NCBI RefSeq assembly: GCF_036697405.1
Contig: NZ_JBAHWA010000017.1
Span: forward strand, 13,447-77,446
Length of the DNA stretch: 64,000 nt
From: Lysobacter sp036697405
Lineage (GTDB): Bacteria; Pseudomonadota; Gammaproteobacteria; Xanthomonadales; Xanthomonadaceae
Direction of reading: 5' to 3'
Below the pieces are notes generated by a model. That model did no database searches and had not been told where the DNA came from. It saw only the letters and a program-made list of their open reading frames with translations. Positions 43,339-51,476 of this stretch are shown here, piece after piece; positions within the stretch are counted from its first letter, which is position 1, and each line of letters starts with the position of its first letter. Position numbers and translations under genes: made by a program.

Positions 43339-45723
43339 TCACCACTTGTAGCCGGCCTTCAGATACACGAACGCGCCGTTGAAGCCGAACGGCGAGGCGG
43401 TGTTGTAGGGCAGATAGTTGCGCGTGCCCAGCACCAGCTTGGACTCGTCGGGGTACTCGTCGAGCACGTTGTCGCCGCCGACGGTGAAGTCCCAGCTGCC
43501 CAGGTGGTAGGTGGCGGCCAGGTCCAGCGTCCACTTCGCGCTGAAGGTCTGGTCCAGCAGCGGGTTGGTCGCGTGCAGTTCGGTGAATTCGCCGTAGCGG
43601 GTGGCGGTGGCGTTGAAGCTCCAGTTGCCGGTGTCCCAATCGCCGGCCAGGAAGAACTTGTCCTTGGGCGCGCCCTTGGTGATGCGGCCGATCTCGGTGC
43701 GGCCGATGCGCACCGCGGCCGGATCGATCGCGGCCAGGCGCGCCGGGTTGGGCGCGATCTTCTCGATCTCGGTCTTGGAGTAGTTGTAGCCCAGGGTCAG
43801 GTTGAACTTGCCCGATGCCAGCTCCCAGGCCTGGGTCGCGACGATGTCCACGCCCTGGGTCTTGGTGTCGACCGCATTGGTGAAGTAACGGCCGCCGCCG
43901 ATGCCCGGATAGCCGTTGGCCTGCAGGTAGTTGCGCACCGCGGCGCTGGTGAGGTTTTCCGACAGCAGGATGCGGTCGTCGACCTTGATGTGGTACGCGT
44001 CGACGGTGATGTACAGGCCGTCGCTGGGCTGCAGCACCAGGCCCAGGCTGTAGTTGGTGGACTCCTCGGCCCGCAGCGACTCCGAGCCCAGCGCGATCGC
44101 GGCGGGGTTGTCGACGCGGAAGGTGCCGATCTCGTAGGGAACGCCGCTGATGAAGTTGGTGGCGATCGACTGGAAGAACTGCTGCTGCAGCGACGGCGCG
44201 CGGAAGCCGGTGGAGGCGGTGGCGCGCAGGGCGACCTTGTCGGTGAAGGCGTAGCGCGCCGACAGCTTGCCCGAGGTGGTGTCGCCGAAATCGCTGTAGC
44301 TCTCGTAGCGCACGGCGATGCCGGCGGAGAACTTGTCGGTCAGATCGGCCTCGACGTCGGCGTACAGCGAGTAGCTATGGCGGTCGAAATCGCCGGCATC
44401 ACTGGCGCGGAAACCGGAAAACACCTGCGCGCCCGGGATGATCTGGCCGTTGGGCGCCGCCACGCCGCCGTTGGCGTAGGACAGCGGTTCGCCGGCGCGC
44501 TGCGAGAACTCTTCGCCGCGCCACTCCGCGCCCCAGGCGAAGGTCACCGGGTACCGCCAGCCGAAATCCACCGGCCGGGCGAAGTCCAGGTTCAGCACGT
44601 GCTGGGTGACTTCGAGCGCGCCGGCGTAGAACTCGGTCGGCGAGGTCGGGCCCAGGCTGCGGTTGAGCGTGTTCTCGATGTCGAAGCTGAGCTCGTTGTG
44701 GCCGTAGTTGTAGCTGAAGTCGATCTGGGTGCCGCCGGCGGTTTCGCCGCGCAGGCCGACCACCGCCGCGCGGTCCTTGCTGATGTTGTGGATCTGCGGC
44801 AGGAAGCCGTTGGGATAGATCGAGGGGATGTTGCGCGGGTCGCCGGCGAAGCGGAAATAGCCGTTGGAGAGCACGTCGCGCTTGCTGTAGCTGCCGAAGG
44901 AATAGAAGGTCAGGTAGTCGGTGGGGCTGTATTCGCCGTTGTACGAGACCGCGCCGCTGTCGATTTCGGGGTCGCCGTAGCGCTGTTCGACCACGCCCTG
45001 GAACGGGCGCGCGCGGTTGGTCTGGTCCTGGTGGCCGCCCTGCGCGGCCAGGTGCAGCTTGCCGTTCTCGCCGAGCTTGAAGCCGGCGTCGCCGGACAGC
45101 TGGTACTGCTCGCCGTCGCCGGCGCTGTACTGGCCGTAGCGCGCGGCGAGGCTGCCGCCGTGGTCGCTGCCCTTGAGCACCACGTTGACCACGCCGGCGA
45201 TCGCGTCGGAGCCGTACTGCGCCGAGGCGCCGTCGCGCAGCACTTCCACGCGCTCGATCGAAGCGATCGGGATCGCGTTGAGATCGACCGGCGAGGAGCC
45301 GCGGCCCTGGCTGCCGTTGAGGTTGATCAGGGCGGTGGTGTGGCGGCGCTTGCCGTTCACCAGCACCAGCACCTGATCCGGCGCCAGGCCGCGCAACTGC
45401 GCCGGGCGCACCGCGTCGGTGCCGTCGGTGATCGCCGGGCGCGGGAAATTCAGCGAGGGCAGGGCGCGCGCCAAGGCGGTCGCCAGTTCGACCGTGCCGG
45501 TGGCCTCCAGCGCCTCCGGCGTGATGATGTCGATCGGCGCGCTGGACTCGGCGACGGTGCGGTCGCTGACCCGGGTGCCGGTGACGATGACCTGATCCAG
45601 GGTGTGCGCTTCGGAAGCGGGCTCGTCGGGAGCGGGCGCTTGCTGCGCGTAGCCCGGAGCGGCGAGGGCGGCGAGCAGGGCGAGTGCGAGCGGACGGCGG
45701 ACGGCGCGGAAAGCTACGGACAT
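43339..45723 (-). CDS. TonB-dependent receptor
   Basis: 794-aa outer-membrane receptor from the ATG at 45723 (ribosome-binding site AAGGAG). Signal peptide to about residue 26 (GYAQQ); TonB-box-like region LDQVIVTGTRVSD; plug about 40-165 with RGLAPDQVLVLVNGKRRHTT, and ERVEVLRDGASAQYGSDAIAG; 22-strand barrel ending in the C-terminal Trp of YLKAGYKW. No STN domain, so it is a plain transporter. No adjacent sigma or ABC gene identifies the substrate; the exported amidohydrolase 310 bp downstream on the same strand might process it. The family resembles oar/iron-siderophore-like receptors broadly. Confidence 0.92.
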   Translation of the reverse strand: MSVAFRAVRRPLALALLAALAAPGYAQQAPAPDEPASEAHTLDQVIVTGTRVSDRTVAESSAPIDIITPEALEATGTVELATALARALPSLNFPRPAITDGTDAVRPAQLRGLAPDQVLVLVNGKRRHTTALINLNGSQGRGSSPVDLNAIPIASIERVEVLRDGASAQYGSDAIAGVVNVVLKGSDHGGSLAARYGQYSAGDGEQYQLSGDAGFKLGENGKLHLAAQGGHQDQTNRARPFQGVVEQRYGDPEIDSGAVSYNGEYSPTDYLTFYSFGSYSKRDVLSNGYFRFAGDPRNIPSIYPNGFLPQIHNISKDRAAVVGLRGETAGGTQIDFSYNYGHNELSFDIENTLNRSLGPTSPTEFYAGALEVTQHVLNLDFARPVDFGWRYPVTFAWGAEWRGEEFSQRAGEPLSYANGGVAAPNGQIIPGAQVFSGFRASDAGDFDRHSYSLYADVEADLTDKFSAGIAVRYESYSDFGDTTSGKLSARYAFTDKVALRATASTGFRAPSLQQQFFQSIATNFISGVPYEIGTFRVDNPAAIALGSESLRAEESTNYSLGLVLQPSDGLYITVDAYHIKVDDRILLSENLTSAAVRNYLQANGYPGIGGGRYFTNAVDTKTQGVDIVATQAWELASGKFNLTLGYNYSKTEIEKIAPNPARLAAIDPAAVRIGRTEIGRITKGAPKDKFFLAGDWDTGNWSFNATATRYGEFTELHATNPLLDQTFSAKWTLDLAATYHLGSWDFTVGGDNVLDEYPDESKLVLGTRNYLPYNTASPFGFNGAFVYLKAGYKW

Positions 45724-45770
45724 GGTGCGCGGCTCCTTGCGGCGAGGGGATTGGTAGCGATGTCATTTTG

Positions 45771-45799
45771 GTTTAACACGGTTCTAACAAGCCGGTCAA
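45771..45799 (-). promoter_or_regulatory. predicted promoter of the second TonB receptor
   Basis: On the minus strand TTGACC (45799-45794), a 17-bp spacer and TTAAAC (45776-45771), about 48 bases before the ATG. The region is AT-rich compared with its surroundings. Confidence 0.55.
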
Positions 45800-45883
45800 A
45801 CCCTTATCCGCATGAAGCGATAGCCAATTGGTATAGGGGTCCCGGCGGTTTGTGACGGCGTCTCCAAATCCGCGGCCGCGGCC

Positions 45884-45909
45884 GGGATCGGGATCGGGAT
45901 CGGGATCGG
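45884..45909. repeat. GGGATC hexanucleotide tandem repeat
   Basis: GGGATC occurs four times in a row followed by GG. A short microsatellite between the divergent TonB receptor gene and the cobalamin riboswitch. Nothing else was recognised in 45830-46010. Confidence 0.8.
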
Positions 45910-46011
45910 ACGATGGAGCGGGTCGGACCGGCGGGGCGCGGCGGCGCCGGCTCGGCGTTAGCCCGTCCGCTCATGCCGTTTCGTCATGCCGGCCGGCCGC
46001 GGCCGGGCTGT

Positions 46012-46017
46012 TAACAT
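46012..46017 (+). promoter_or_regulatory. -10-like TAACAT before the riboswitch
   Basis: TAACAT would place the transcript start near 46024, a few bases before the first riboswitch helix. No convincing -35 was found. Confidence 0.35.
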
Positions 46018-46025
46018 GCGCGGGC

Positions 46026-46231
46026 TTGAGGTGATCGCCGGCCCCGCCGGCGATTGAAACGGGAATCCGGTGCGCCAGTCCTTCCAACGAAGCGACGGCT
46101 ATTCCGGAGCTGCCCCCGCAACGGTAAGTAAGACGAACGATCCGCAATCGAGCCACTGTGCGCATGCATGGGAAGGCGCGGACCGGAGGGCTGGAGGCCC
46201 TCGCTTGCAAGCCCGGAGACCGGCCTGAGGC
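46026..46231 (+). promoter_or_regulatory. cobalamin (adenosylcobalamin) riboswitch
   Basis: The conserved elements occur in order: GAGGTGATCG and a perfect ATCGCCGGC/GCCGGCGAT hairpin; TTGAAACGGGAATCCGGTGCG; GGAGCTGCCCCCGCAACGGT (the B12 box core GCTGCCCCCGCAAC); GAGCCACTGTGC; GGGAAGGCGCGGACC; and the closing AGCCCGGAGACCGGCCTGA. It precedes btuB and the cobalamin synthesis genes. By the family rule, bound coenzyme B12 lowers expression of the downstream operon. Confidence 0.95.
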
Positions 46232-46299
46232 TGACCCGACACGCGGTGGGCGCTGTCATGGGGCCGCCTTGCGTCCGCGCGTCGCCGCCTCGTCGTTCC

Positions 46300-46352
46300 C
46301 TCCTGCGTGTCTCCGACCCATCGTTTCCGCGCGGGTAGGCGCGGATCAGGAG
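46300..46352 (+). promoter_or_regulatory. possible Shine-Dalgarno sequestering element before btuB
   Basis: CTCCTG (46300-46305) is exactly complementary to CAGGAG (46347-46352), the btuB ribosome-binding site. Between them CCGCGC/GCGCGG (46327-46344) forms a hairpin around GGGTAG. No T-tract follows the riboswitch, so control at translation initiation is more likely than termination. The pairing was found by eye and not folded. Confidence 0.5.
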
Positions 46353-46359
46353 CCATGCT

Positions 46360-48213
46360 TTGAATTTCCGTCATTCCGTCCTTCGCCGCACCGCGCTGGC
46401 GACGGCGCTGCTGTCCGTCGTCGCCCCGGCCGTGGCGGCCGACGCCGCCACCGACCTCGACCAGGTCGTGGTCACCGCCACCCGCACCGCCCAGACCCAG
46501 GACGCGACCCTGGCCTCGGTGACCGTGATCGACCGCGAGGACATCGAGCGCCTGCAGCCGGCCAACCTGCCCGAGCTGCTGCGCGGCACGCCCGGCTTGT
46601 CGATGGCCAACCACGGCGGCCCCGGCAAGTCGACCTCGCTGTTCCTGCGCGGCACCGAATCCGATCACGTATTGGTGCTGATCGACGGCATCAAGATCGG
46701 TTCGGCGACCAGCGGCGGCGCCTCGCTGCAGGACATTCCGGTCGAGCAGATCGAGCGCATCGAGATCGTGCGCGGGCCGTTCTCCAGCCTGTACGGTTCC
46801 GAGGCGCTGGGCGGCGTGATCCAGATCTTCACCCGGCGCCCGCAGGGCGCGTTCGCGCCGCACGCCAGCGCCTCGATCGGCAGCTGGAACACGCGCCGCG
46901 GCACGCTCGGCGTCGGCGGCAAGGGCGAGAACGGCTGGTACTCGATCAACGCCGCCAGCGAAGACACCGACGGCATCAACGCCTGCCGCGGCAAGCCCTC
47001 GCCGGGCGGCGCCGGCTGCTTCACCCACTCGCCCGACCGCGACGGCTACCGCAACCTGTCGCTGACCGCGCAGGGCGGCTACCGCTTCAGCGAGGCCTGG
47101 GACGCCGAAGCGCGCCTGTTCCGCGCCGAAGGCCGCAACGAATACGACGGCAGCACCAACAATCAATCCGACACCGTGCAGCAGATCGCCGGCGGGCGCC
47201 TGCGTTACGCCCCCAGCGAGCGCGCCACGCTGAGCTTGAACCTGGGCCGCAGCAGCGACCTGAGCGACAACTACAAGAACGGCGTTTACTCCAGCACCTT
47301 CAACACCCGCCGCAAGCTCGGTTCGCTGCAGGGAGACTTCGGCCTCGGCGGCGGCCTGCTCAGCCTGGGCTACGACTGGCAGCGCGACGAGGTCGAAAGC
47401 AGCACCGTCTACGCCCACGACCGCCGCATCAACCGCGGCCTGTTCGGCCAGTACCAGCGCGATCTTGGCGCGCATTCGCTGCAGGCCAGCCTGCGCCGCG
47501 ACGACGACAGCCAGTTCGGCGGCCAGACCACCGGCAGCGCGCTGTGGGGCTGGAACCTCAGCGAACAGCTGCGCCTGACCGCGAGCTACGGCACCGCGTT
47601 CAAAGCGCCGACCTTCAACGAGCTGTACTTCCCCGGTTTCGGCAATGCCGACCTCAAGCCGGAAGAGTCGCGCAGCTTCGAACTCGGCCTGCGCGGCGCG
47701 CACGCCTGGGGCGGCTGGTCGCTCAACGCCTACGAGACCCGGGTCGACGAACTGATCGCGTTCGACGCCTCGATCGGCCTGCCGGGCAACATCGACCGCG
47801 CCCGCATCCGCGGGGCCGAGGCCAGCGTCGATACCACGCTGGCCGGTTGGGACCTGCGCGCCAGCGCGACCTGGCTGGATCCACGCAACGACAGCCGCAG
47901 CGCCAGTCGCGACAAGATCCTGCCGCGACGCGCGCGCGAAAGCGCACGCCTGGACGCCGACCGCCGCTACGGCCGCTTCAGCCTGGGCGGCAGCGTCTAC
48001 GTCGCCGGCGAGCGCTACGACGATCTGGCCAATACCCGCCGCCTGGACGGCTACGCCACCACCGATCTGCGCCTGGGCTTCCGCTTCGACGAGTCCTGGA
48101 GCCTGCAGCTGGCGGCCAACAACGTGTTCAACCAGCGCTACGAAACCGCGTCCTACTACAACCAGCCGGGCCGCAACTACCTGCTGACCCTGCGCTACCG
48201 ACCCGCGAACTGA
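46360..48213 (+). CDS. btuB: vitamin B12 TonB-dependent receptor BtuB
   Basis: 617 aa, close to E. coli BtuB (614). Outer-membrane, TonB-energised uptake of cobalamins and cobinamides. The start is a TTG at 46360, seven bases after AGGAG; the ATG at 46355 gives only Met-Leu-stop (ATGCTTTGA) and overlaps it. Signal peptide to about 27 (AVA/ADAA); TonB box DLDQVVVTATRT; plug with LPELLRGTPGLSMANHGG, LFLRGTESDHVLVLIDGIK and FSSLYGSEALGGVIQIFTRR; barrel ending YLLTLRYRPAN. First gene after the cobalamin riboswitch. Confidence 0.95.
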   Translation: MNFRHSVLRRTALATALLSVVAPAVAADAATDLDQVVVTATRTAQTQDATLASVTVIDREDIERLQPANLPELLRGTPGLSMANHGGPGKSTSLFLRGTESDHVLVLIDGIKIGSATSGGASLQDIPVEQIERIEIVRGPFSSLYGSEALGGVIQIFTRRPQGAFAPHASASIGSWNTRRGTLGVGGKGENGWYSINAASEDTDGINACRGKPSPGGAGCFTHSPDRDGYRNLSLTAQGGYRFSEAWDAEARLFRAEGRNEYDGSTNNQSDTVQQIAGGRLRYAPSERATLSLNLGRSSDLSDNYKNGVYSSTFNTRRKLGSLQGDFGLGGGLLSLGYDWQRDEVESSTVYAHDRRINRGLFGQYQRDLGAHSLQASLRRDDDSQFGGQTTGSALWGWNLSEQLRLTASYGTAFKAPTFNELYFPGFGNADLKPEESRSFELGLRGAHAWGGWSLNAYETRVDELIAFDASIGLPGNIDRARIRGAEASVDTTLAGWDLRASATWLDPRNDSRSASRDKILPRRARESARLDADRRYGRFSLGGSVYVAGERYDDLANTRRLDGYATTDLRLGFRFDESWSLQLAANNVFNQRYETASYYNQPGRNYLLTLRYRPAN

Positions 48214-48237
48214 TCGCCAACGCCACCGAGGCCGCCG

Positions 48238-48828
48238 ATGAACGCTCCCGCCCGACCCGTCTATTACAGTCTGTTCACCGCGCTCGCCGCCGCGATGGTC
48301 GCGACCCGCTTCCATCATTTCGGCGACGCGCTGCACCTGCCCGACGCGTCGATGGCGGTGTTCTTCCTCGGCGGCCTGTGGCTGCGCCGGCACCTGGGCT
48401 TCGTCGCTTTCCTGGTGCTGGCGGTGGCGATCGACTGGATCGCGATCCAGGCCCAGGGCAAGAGTTTCTTCGAGCACTACTGCGTGACCCCGTCGTACGC
48501 CTTCCTGCTGCTGGCCTACGCGGCGCTGTGGTACGCCGGGCGCTGGTACGCCGACCGTCTGCGGGCCACGCCGCGCGCGCTGTTGGGCGCGCTCGGCGCC
48601 GGTCTGGTCGCGGCGTCGGTGTCGTTCCTGATCTCCAACGGCGCCTTCTACTGGTTCGGCGGCCGCTACGAAGACCCGAATGTCGGCCAGTACCTGGCGC
48701 GGGTATGGCAGTGGGGCCCGCTGTTCGTGCGCACCACCCTGGGCTACATCGCCGTGGCCCTGGTCGCCTACGCCCTGATCGCGCGCGCCGCCGGCACGCG
48801 CGGTCCCGCGCGCGTCGCCAAAGTCTGA
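48238..48828 (+). CDS. BtuM-like putative B12 inner-membrane transporter, copy 1
   Basis: 196 aa with about five or six membrane helices and no ATP-binding partner gene. Its place between btuB and the cob genes, under the riboswitch, plus a conserved Cys in EHYCVTPSYAFLLL (C82), fits the BtuM family. In Thiobacillus denitrificans BtuM a Cys near residue 80 coordinates cobalt and removes cyanide from B12. The other copy has the same motif (DWCLSPAYW, C87). RFHHFGDALHLPDASMAVFFLGG and the loop FYWFGGRYEDP are shared as well. A general hydrophobic protein cannot be ruled out. Confidence 0.65.
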   Translation: MNAPARPVYYSLFTALAAAMVATRFHHFGDALHLPDASMAVFFLGGLWLRRHLGFVAFLVLAVAIDWIAIQAQGKSFFEHYCVTPSYAFLLLAYAALWYAGRWYADRLRATPRALLGALGAGLVAASVSFLISNGAFYWFGGRYEDPNVGQYLARVWQWGPLFVRTTLGYIAVALVAYALIARAAGTRGPARVAKV

Positions 48829-48841
48829 TGAGGACCCCGAG

Positions 48842-49447
48842 ATGACCGCCACCACCGCCCATTCCCTGCCGCTGGTCTCGCCGCGTGCCCAGATCGTCGT
48901 CGGCGTCGCGCTCGCGGCGTTGATGATCGCCACCCGCGGCCAGCACTTCGCCACCATCGACCGCCTGCCCAGCGCGTCCTGGGCGATCTTCTTCATCGCC
49001 GGCGCGATGCTGCGGCCGATGTGGATGCTGCCGCTGCTGTTCGTGCTGGCTTCCTTGCTGGATATCGTCAGCCTGGCTTCGGGCACGATCGGCGACTGGT
49101 GCCTGTCGCCCGCGTACTGGGCGCTGGCGCCGGCCTACGCGAGCTTGTGGCTGGCCGGCCATTTCTACGCCCGCATCCACCAGGACCGCTGGTCGGCCCT
49201 GCCGCGCCTGGTCGTGGTCTTGGCGCTCGCCGCGTTCGTCGCCTATGCGTTCTCCGGCGGTGGCTTCTATTTCTTCTCCGGGCGTTATCCGGAGCCGAGC
49301 CTGGCCGGCTTCGCCGAGCGCATCGCTCGCTACTATCCGCGTAACCTCGGCACCCTGGCCGGCTACGTCGGCGCCGCGTTCGCCCTGTGGGCCGCCGCGC
49401 GCGCGCTGGGCGCGGACCGCGCCGCCCAGCAAGGAGCCCGCGCATGA
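48842..49447 (+). CDS. BtuM-like putative B12 inner-membrane transporter, copy 2
   Basis: 201 aa, about six membrane helices, a diverged paralog of the preceding gene, 13 bp after its stop. Matching blocks: TRGQHFATIDRLPSASWAIFFIAG, GDWCLSPAYWALAPAYASLW (C87) and FYFFSGRYPEP. Both copies keep the Cys that would ligate cobalt. The stop overlaps the cobO start (ATGA). Two adjacent copies could form a heterodimer or handle different corrinoids; this is inference. Confidence 0.65.
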   Translation: MTATTAHSLPLVSPRAQIVVGVALAALMIATRGQHFATIDRLPSASWAIFFIAGAMLRPMWMLPLLFVLASLLDIVSLASGTIGDWCLSPAYWALAPAYASLWLAGHFYARIHQDRWSALPRLVVVLALAAFVAYAFSGGGFYFFSGRYPEPSLAGFAERIARYYPRNLGTLAGYVGAAFALWAAARALGADRAAQQGARA

Positions 49448-50061
49448 ACGATCCGACCCCGAGCCAGGAAGAACGCCACCGCCAGCGCATGCAGCGCAAG
49501 AAGGAGCTGGTCGACCGCAAGATCGCCCGCGCCACCATCGAGCGCGGCGTGCTGGTGGTCAACACCGGCAACGGCAAAGGCAAGAGTTCGTCGGGCTTCG
49601 GCATGCTCGCGCGCTCGCTCGGCCACGGCTTCCGTTGCGGCGTGGTGCAGTTCATCAAGGGCAGTTTCTCGACCGGCGAGGAAGCCTTCTTCCGCCGCTT
49701 CGAGGGCGAGCAGCTCGACTACCACGTGATGGGCGAGGGCTTCACCTGGGAGACCCAGGACAAGGCGCGCGACATCGCCGCCGCGCAGGCGGCCTGGGCC
49801 AAGGCCGCGGCGATGCTGGCCGACGAGGCCTGCGACTTCGTGCTGCTGGACGAGCTCAACATCGCGCTCGCGCACCGCTACGTCGAACTCGACGCGGTAC
49901 TGGCCGCGGTCGCCGCGCGCCCACCGCTGCAGCACGTGGTCATCACCGGCCGCGGCGCGCCCGACCGCCTGATCGAGGCGGCCGACACGGTGACCGAGAT
50001 GCGCGTGGTCAAGCATGCGTTCCAGGCCGGGATCAAGGCGCAGAAGGGCGTGGAGCTTTGA
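49444..50061 (+). CDS. cobO: cob(I)yrinic acid a,c-diamide adenosyltransferase
   Basis: 205 aa from the ATG at 49444. Transfers the adenosyl group of ATP to cobalt of corrinoids (CobA/BtuR/CobO class). P-loop VNTGNGKGKSSSGFG, then VQFIKGSFSTGEE, FTWETQDKARD and VLLDELNIALAHRYV. The N-terminal basic arm (HRQRMQRKKELVDRKIARA) is a family feature. Overlaps the second BtuM-like gene by 4 bp. Confidence 0.95.
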   Translation: MNDPTPSQEERHRQRMQRKKELVDRKIARATIERGVLVVNTGNGKGKSSSGFGMLARSLGHGFRCGVVQFIKGSFSTGEEAFFRRFEGEQLDYHVMGEGFTWETQDKARDIAAAQAAWAKAAAMLADEACDFVLLDELNIALAHRYVELDAVLAAVAARPPLQHVVITGRGAPDRLIEAADTVTEMRVVKHAFQAGIKAQKGVEL

Positions 50062-50063
50062 GT

Positions 50064-50189
50064 CCGGGAATCGGGAATGGGGAATCGGGAATCGTAAAAG
50101 GATGGGGAGGGCGTATGTCTTCTAAGTACGACGGATCGGGCAAGGCTTTGGCTTCGAACGATTCCCGACTTCCCATTCCCGATTCCCGG
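50064..50189. repeat. GGGAATC inverted-repeat hairpin element, copy 2, overlapping cbiA 5' end
   Basis: 32-base arms at 50064-50095 and about 50158-50189 are complementary with about two mismatches. The arm pattern (CCGGGAATCGGGAATGGGG) is that of 24374-24486 with A and T exchanged inside the GGGATTC unit. The right arm is translated as NDSRLPIPDSRP near the N-terminus of cbiA, and the core holds GGGGAGG and the cbiA ATG. Confidence 0.8.
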
Positions 50190-51476
50190 CCCCGCTACTG
50201 CGCGGCGCTATTGGTGTCCGCGCCGGCCTCGGGCCAGGGCAAGACCAGCGTCACCGCCGCCCTGGCGCGTTGGCACACGCGCCAGGGCCGGCGCGTGCGG
50301 GTGTTCAAGACCGGTCCGGATTTCCTCGATCCGATGGTGCACGAGCGCGCCAGCGGCGCGCCGGCCTACCAGCTCGATCTTTGGATGTGCGGCGAGGAGG
50401 AGGTGCGCGCGCGTCTGTACGAGGCCGCGGGCGAGGCCGATCTGATCCTGGTCGAAGGCGTGATGGGCCTGTTCGACGGCAAGCCCTCCAGCGCCGATCT
50501 CGCCCTGGCGCTGGGCCTGCCGGTGCTGGCGGTGATCGACGGTTCGGCGATGGCGCAGACCTTCGGCGCGCTCGCGCTGGGGTTGGCGCGTTACCGCGAT
50601 GGATTGCAGGTGCATGGCGTGGCCGCCAACCGCGTCGGCAGCGCCTACCACGCGCAGCTGCTGCGCGAGAGCCTGCCGGCGCCGCTGCATTGGCTGGGCG
50701 CCTTGCCGCGCGATCCCGCGCTGGCCCTGCCCGAACGTCACCTGGGCCTGGTGTCGGCGGGCGAACTGGGCGATCTCGACGCGCGCCTGGACGCTTTGGC
50801 CGACGCCTGGGCGACGCACGCCGACGCCGCGCTGCCGCCGCCGGTCGCGTTCGCGCCGGCGGCGCGCGCCGAGCTGCCGAGCTTGCCGCCGGGTTGGCGC
50901 ATCGCGATCGCGCGCGACGCCGCGTTCTGCTTCCTGTATCCGGCCAATCTGGATCTGCTGCGCGCGGCCGGCGCCGAGCTGCGCTTCTTCTCGCCGCTGG
51001 CGGGCGACGCGCTGCCCGACTGCGACGCGGTCTGGCTGCCCGGCGGCTATCCGGAACTGCATCTGGCGACGCTGTCGCGCCACGACGGCCTGCGCCGCGA
51101 CCTGCACGCGCACCGCGACGCCGGCAAACCGCTGCTGGCCGAGTGCGGCGGCCTGCTTTATCTGCTCGACACGCTCGCCGACAAAGACGGAGACAGCCGA
51201 CCGATGGCCGGCCTGCTCACGGGCAGCGCCGCACTGCAACCGCGCCTGGCCGGCTTGGGGCTGCAGTCGGTGGCCCTGCCCGAGGGCGAACTGCGCGGCC
51301 ACACCTTCCACTACGCGCGCGCCGAGATCGCCGCCGAACCGATCGCGCAGGCGCTCAATCCCAACGGCGGACCTAGCCGCGAGGCGGTGTACCGAGACCG
51401 CCGCATGAGCGCGAGCTTCGTCCACTTCTACTTCCCGTCGAATCCGGCGGCGGCATTGCGCCTGTTGCAGCCGTGA
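50115..51476 (+). CDS. cbiA: cobyrinate a,c-diamide synthase
   Basis: 453 aa from the ATG at 50115. Uses glutamine and ATP to amidate the a and c side chains of cobyrinate (also called CobB). Dethiobiotin-synthetase-like ATPase domain with P-loop SAPASGQGKTSV and FKTGPDFLDPMVH, then LVEGVMGLFDG; C-terminal class I glutaminase domain with LPGGYPELH and LLAECGGLLYL (nucleophile Cys), and final His in SFVHFYF. The first ~27 residues come from the inverted-repeat element at 50064-50189, which also supplies GGGGAGG upstream. This N-terminal tail is unlike other CbiA proteins, whose first residues sit near ALLVSAPASG. Confidence 0.93.
   Translation: MSSKYDGSGKALASNDSRLPIPDSRPRYCAALLVSAPASGQGKTSVTAALARWHTRQGRRVRVFKTGPDFLDPMVHERASGAPAYQLDLWMCGEEEVRARLYEAAGEADLILVEGVMGLFDGKPSSADLALALGLPVLAVIDGSAMAQTFGALALGLARYRDGLQVHGVAANRVGSAYHAQLLRESLPAPLHWLGALPRDPALALPERHLGLVSAGELGDLDARLDALADAWATHADAALPPPVAFAPAARAELPSLPPGWRIAIARDAAFCFLYPANLDLLRAAGAELRFFSPLAGDALPDCDAVWLPGGYPELHLATLSRHDGLRRDLHAHRDAGKPLLAECGGLLYLLDTLADKDGDSRPMAGLLTGSAALQPRLAGLGLQSVALPEGELRGHTFHYARAEIAAEPIAQALNPNGGPSREAVYRDRRMSASFVHFYFPSNPAAALRLLQP

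Noticed and set aside
46355..46363. ATG at 46355 as the btuB start
   Set aside because: It is followed by one codon and a stop; the TTG at 46360 is in frame with the signal peptide and correctly spaced from AGGAG.
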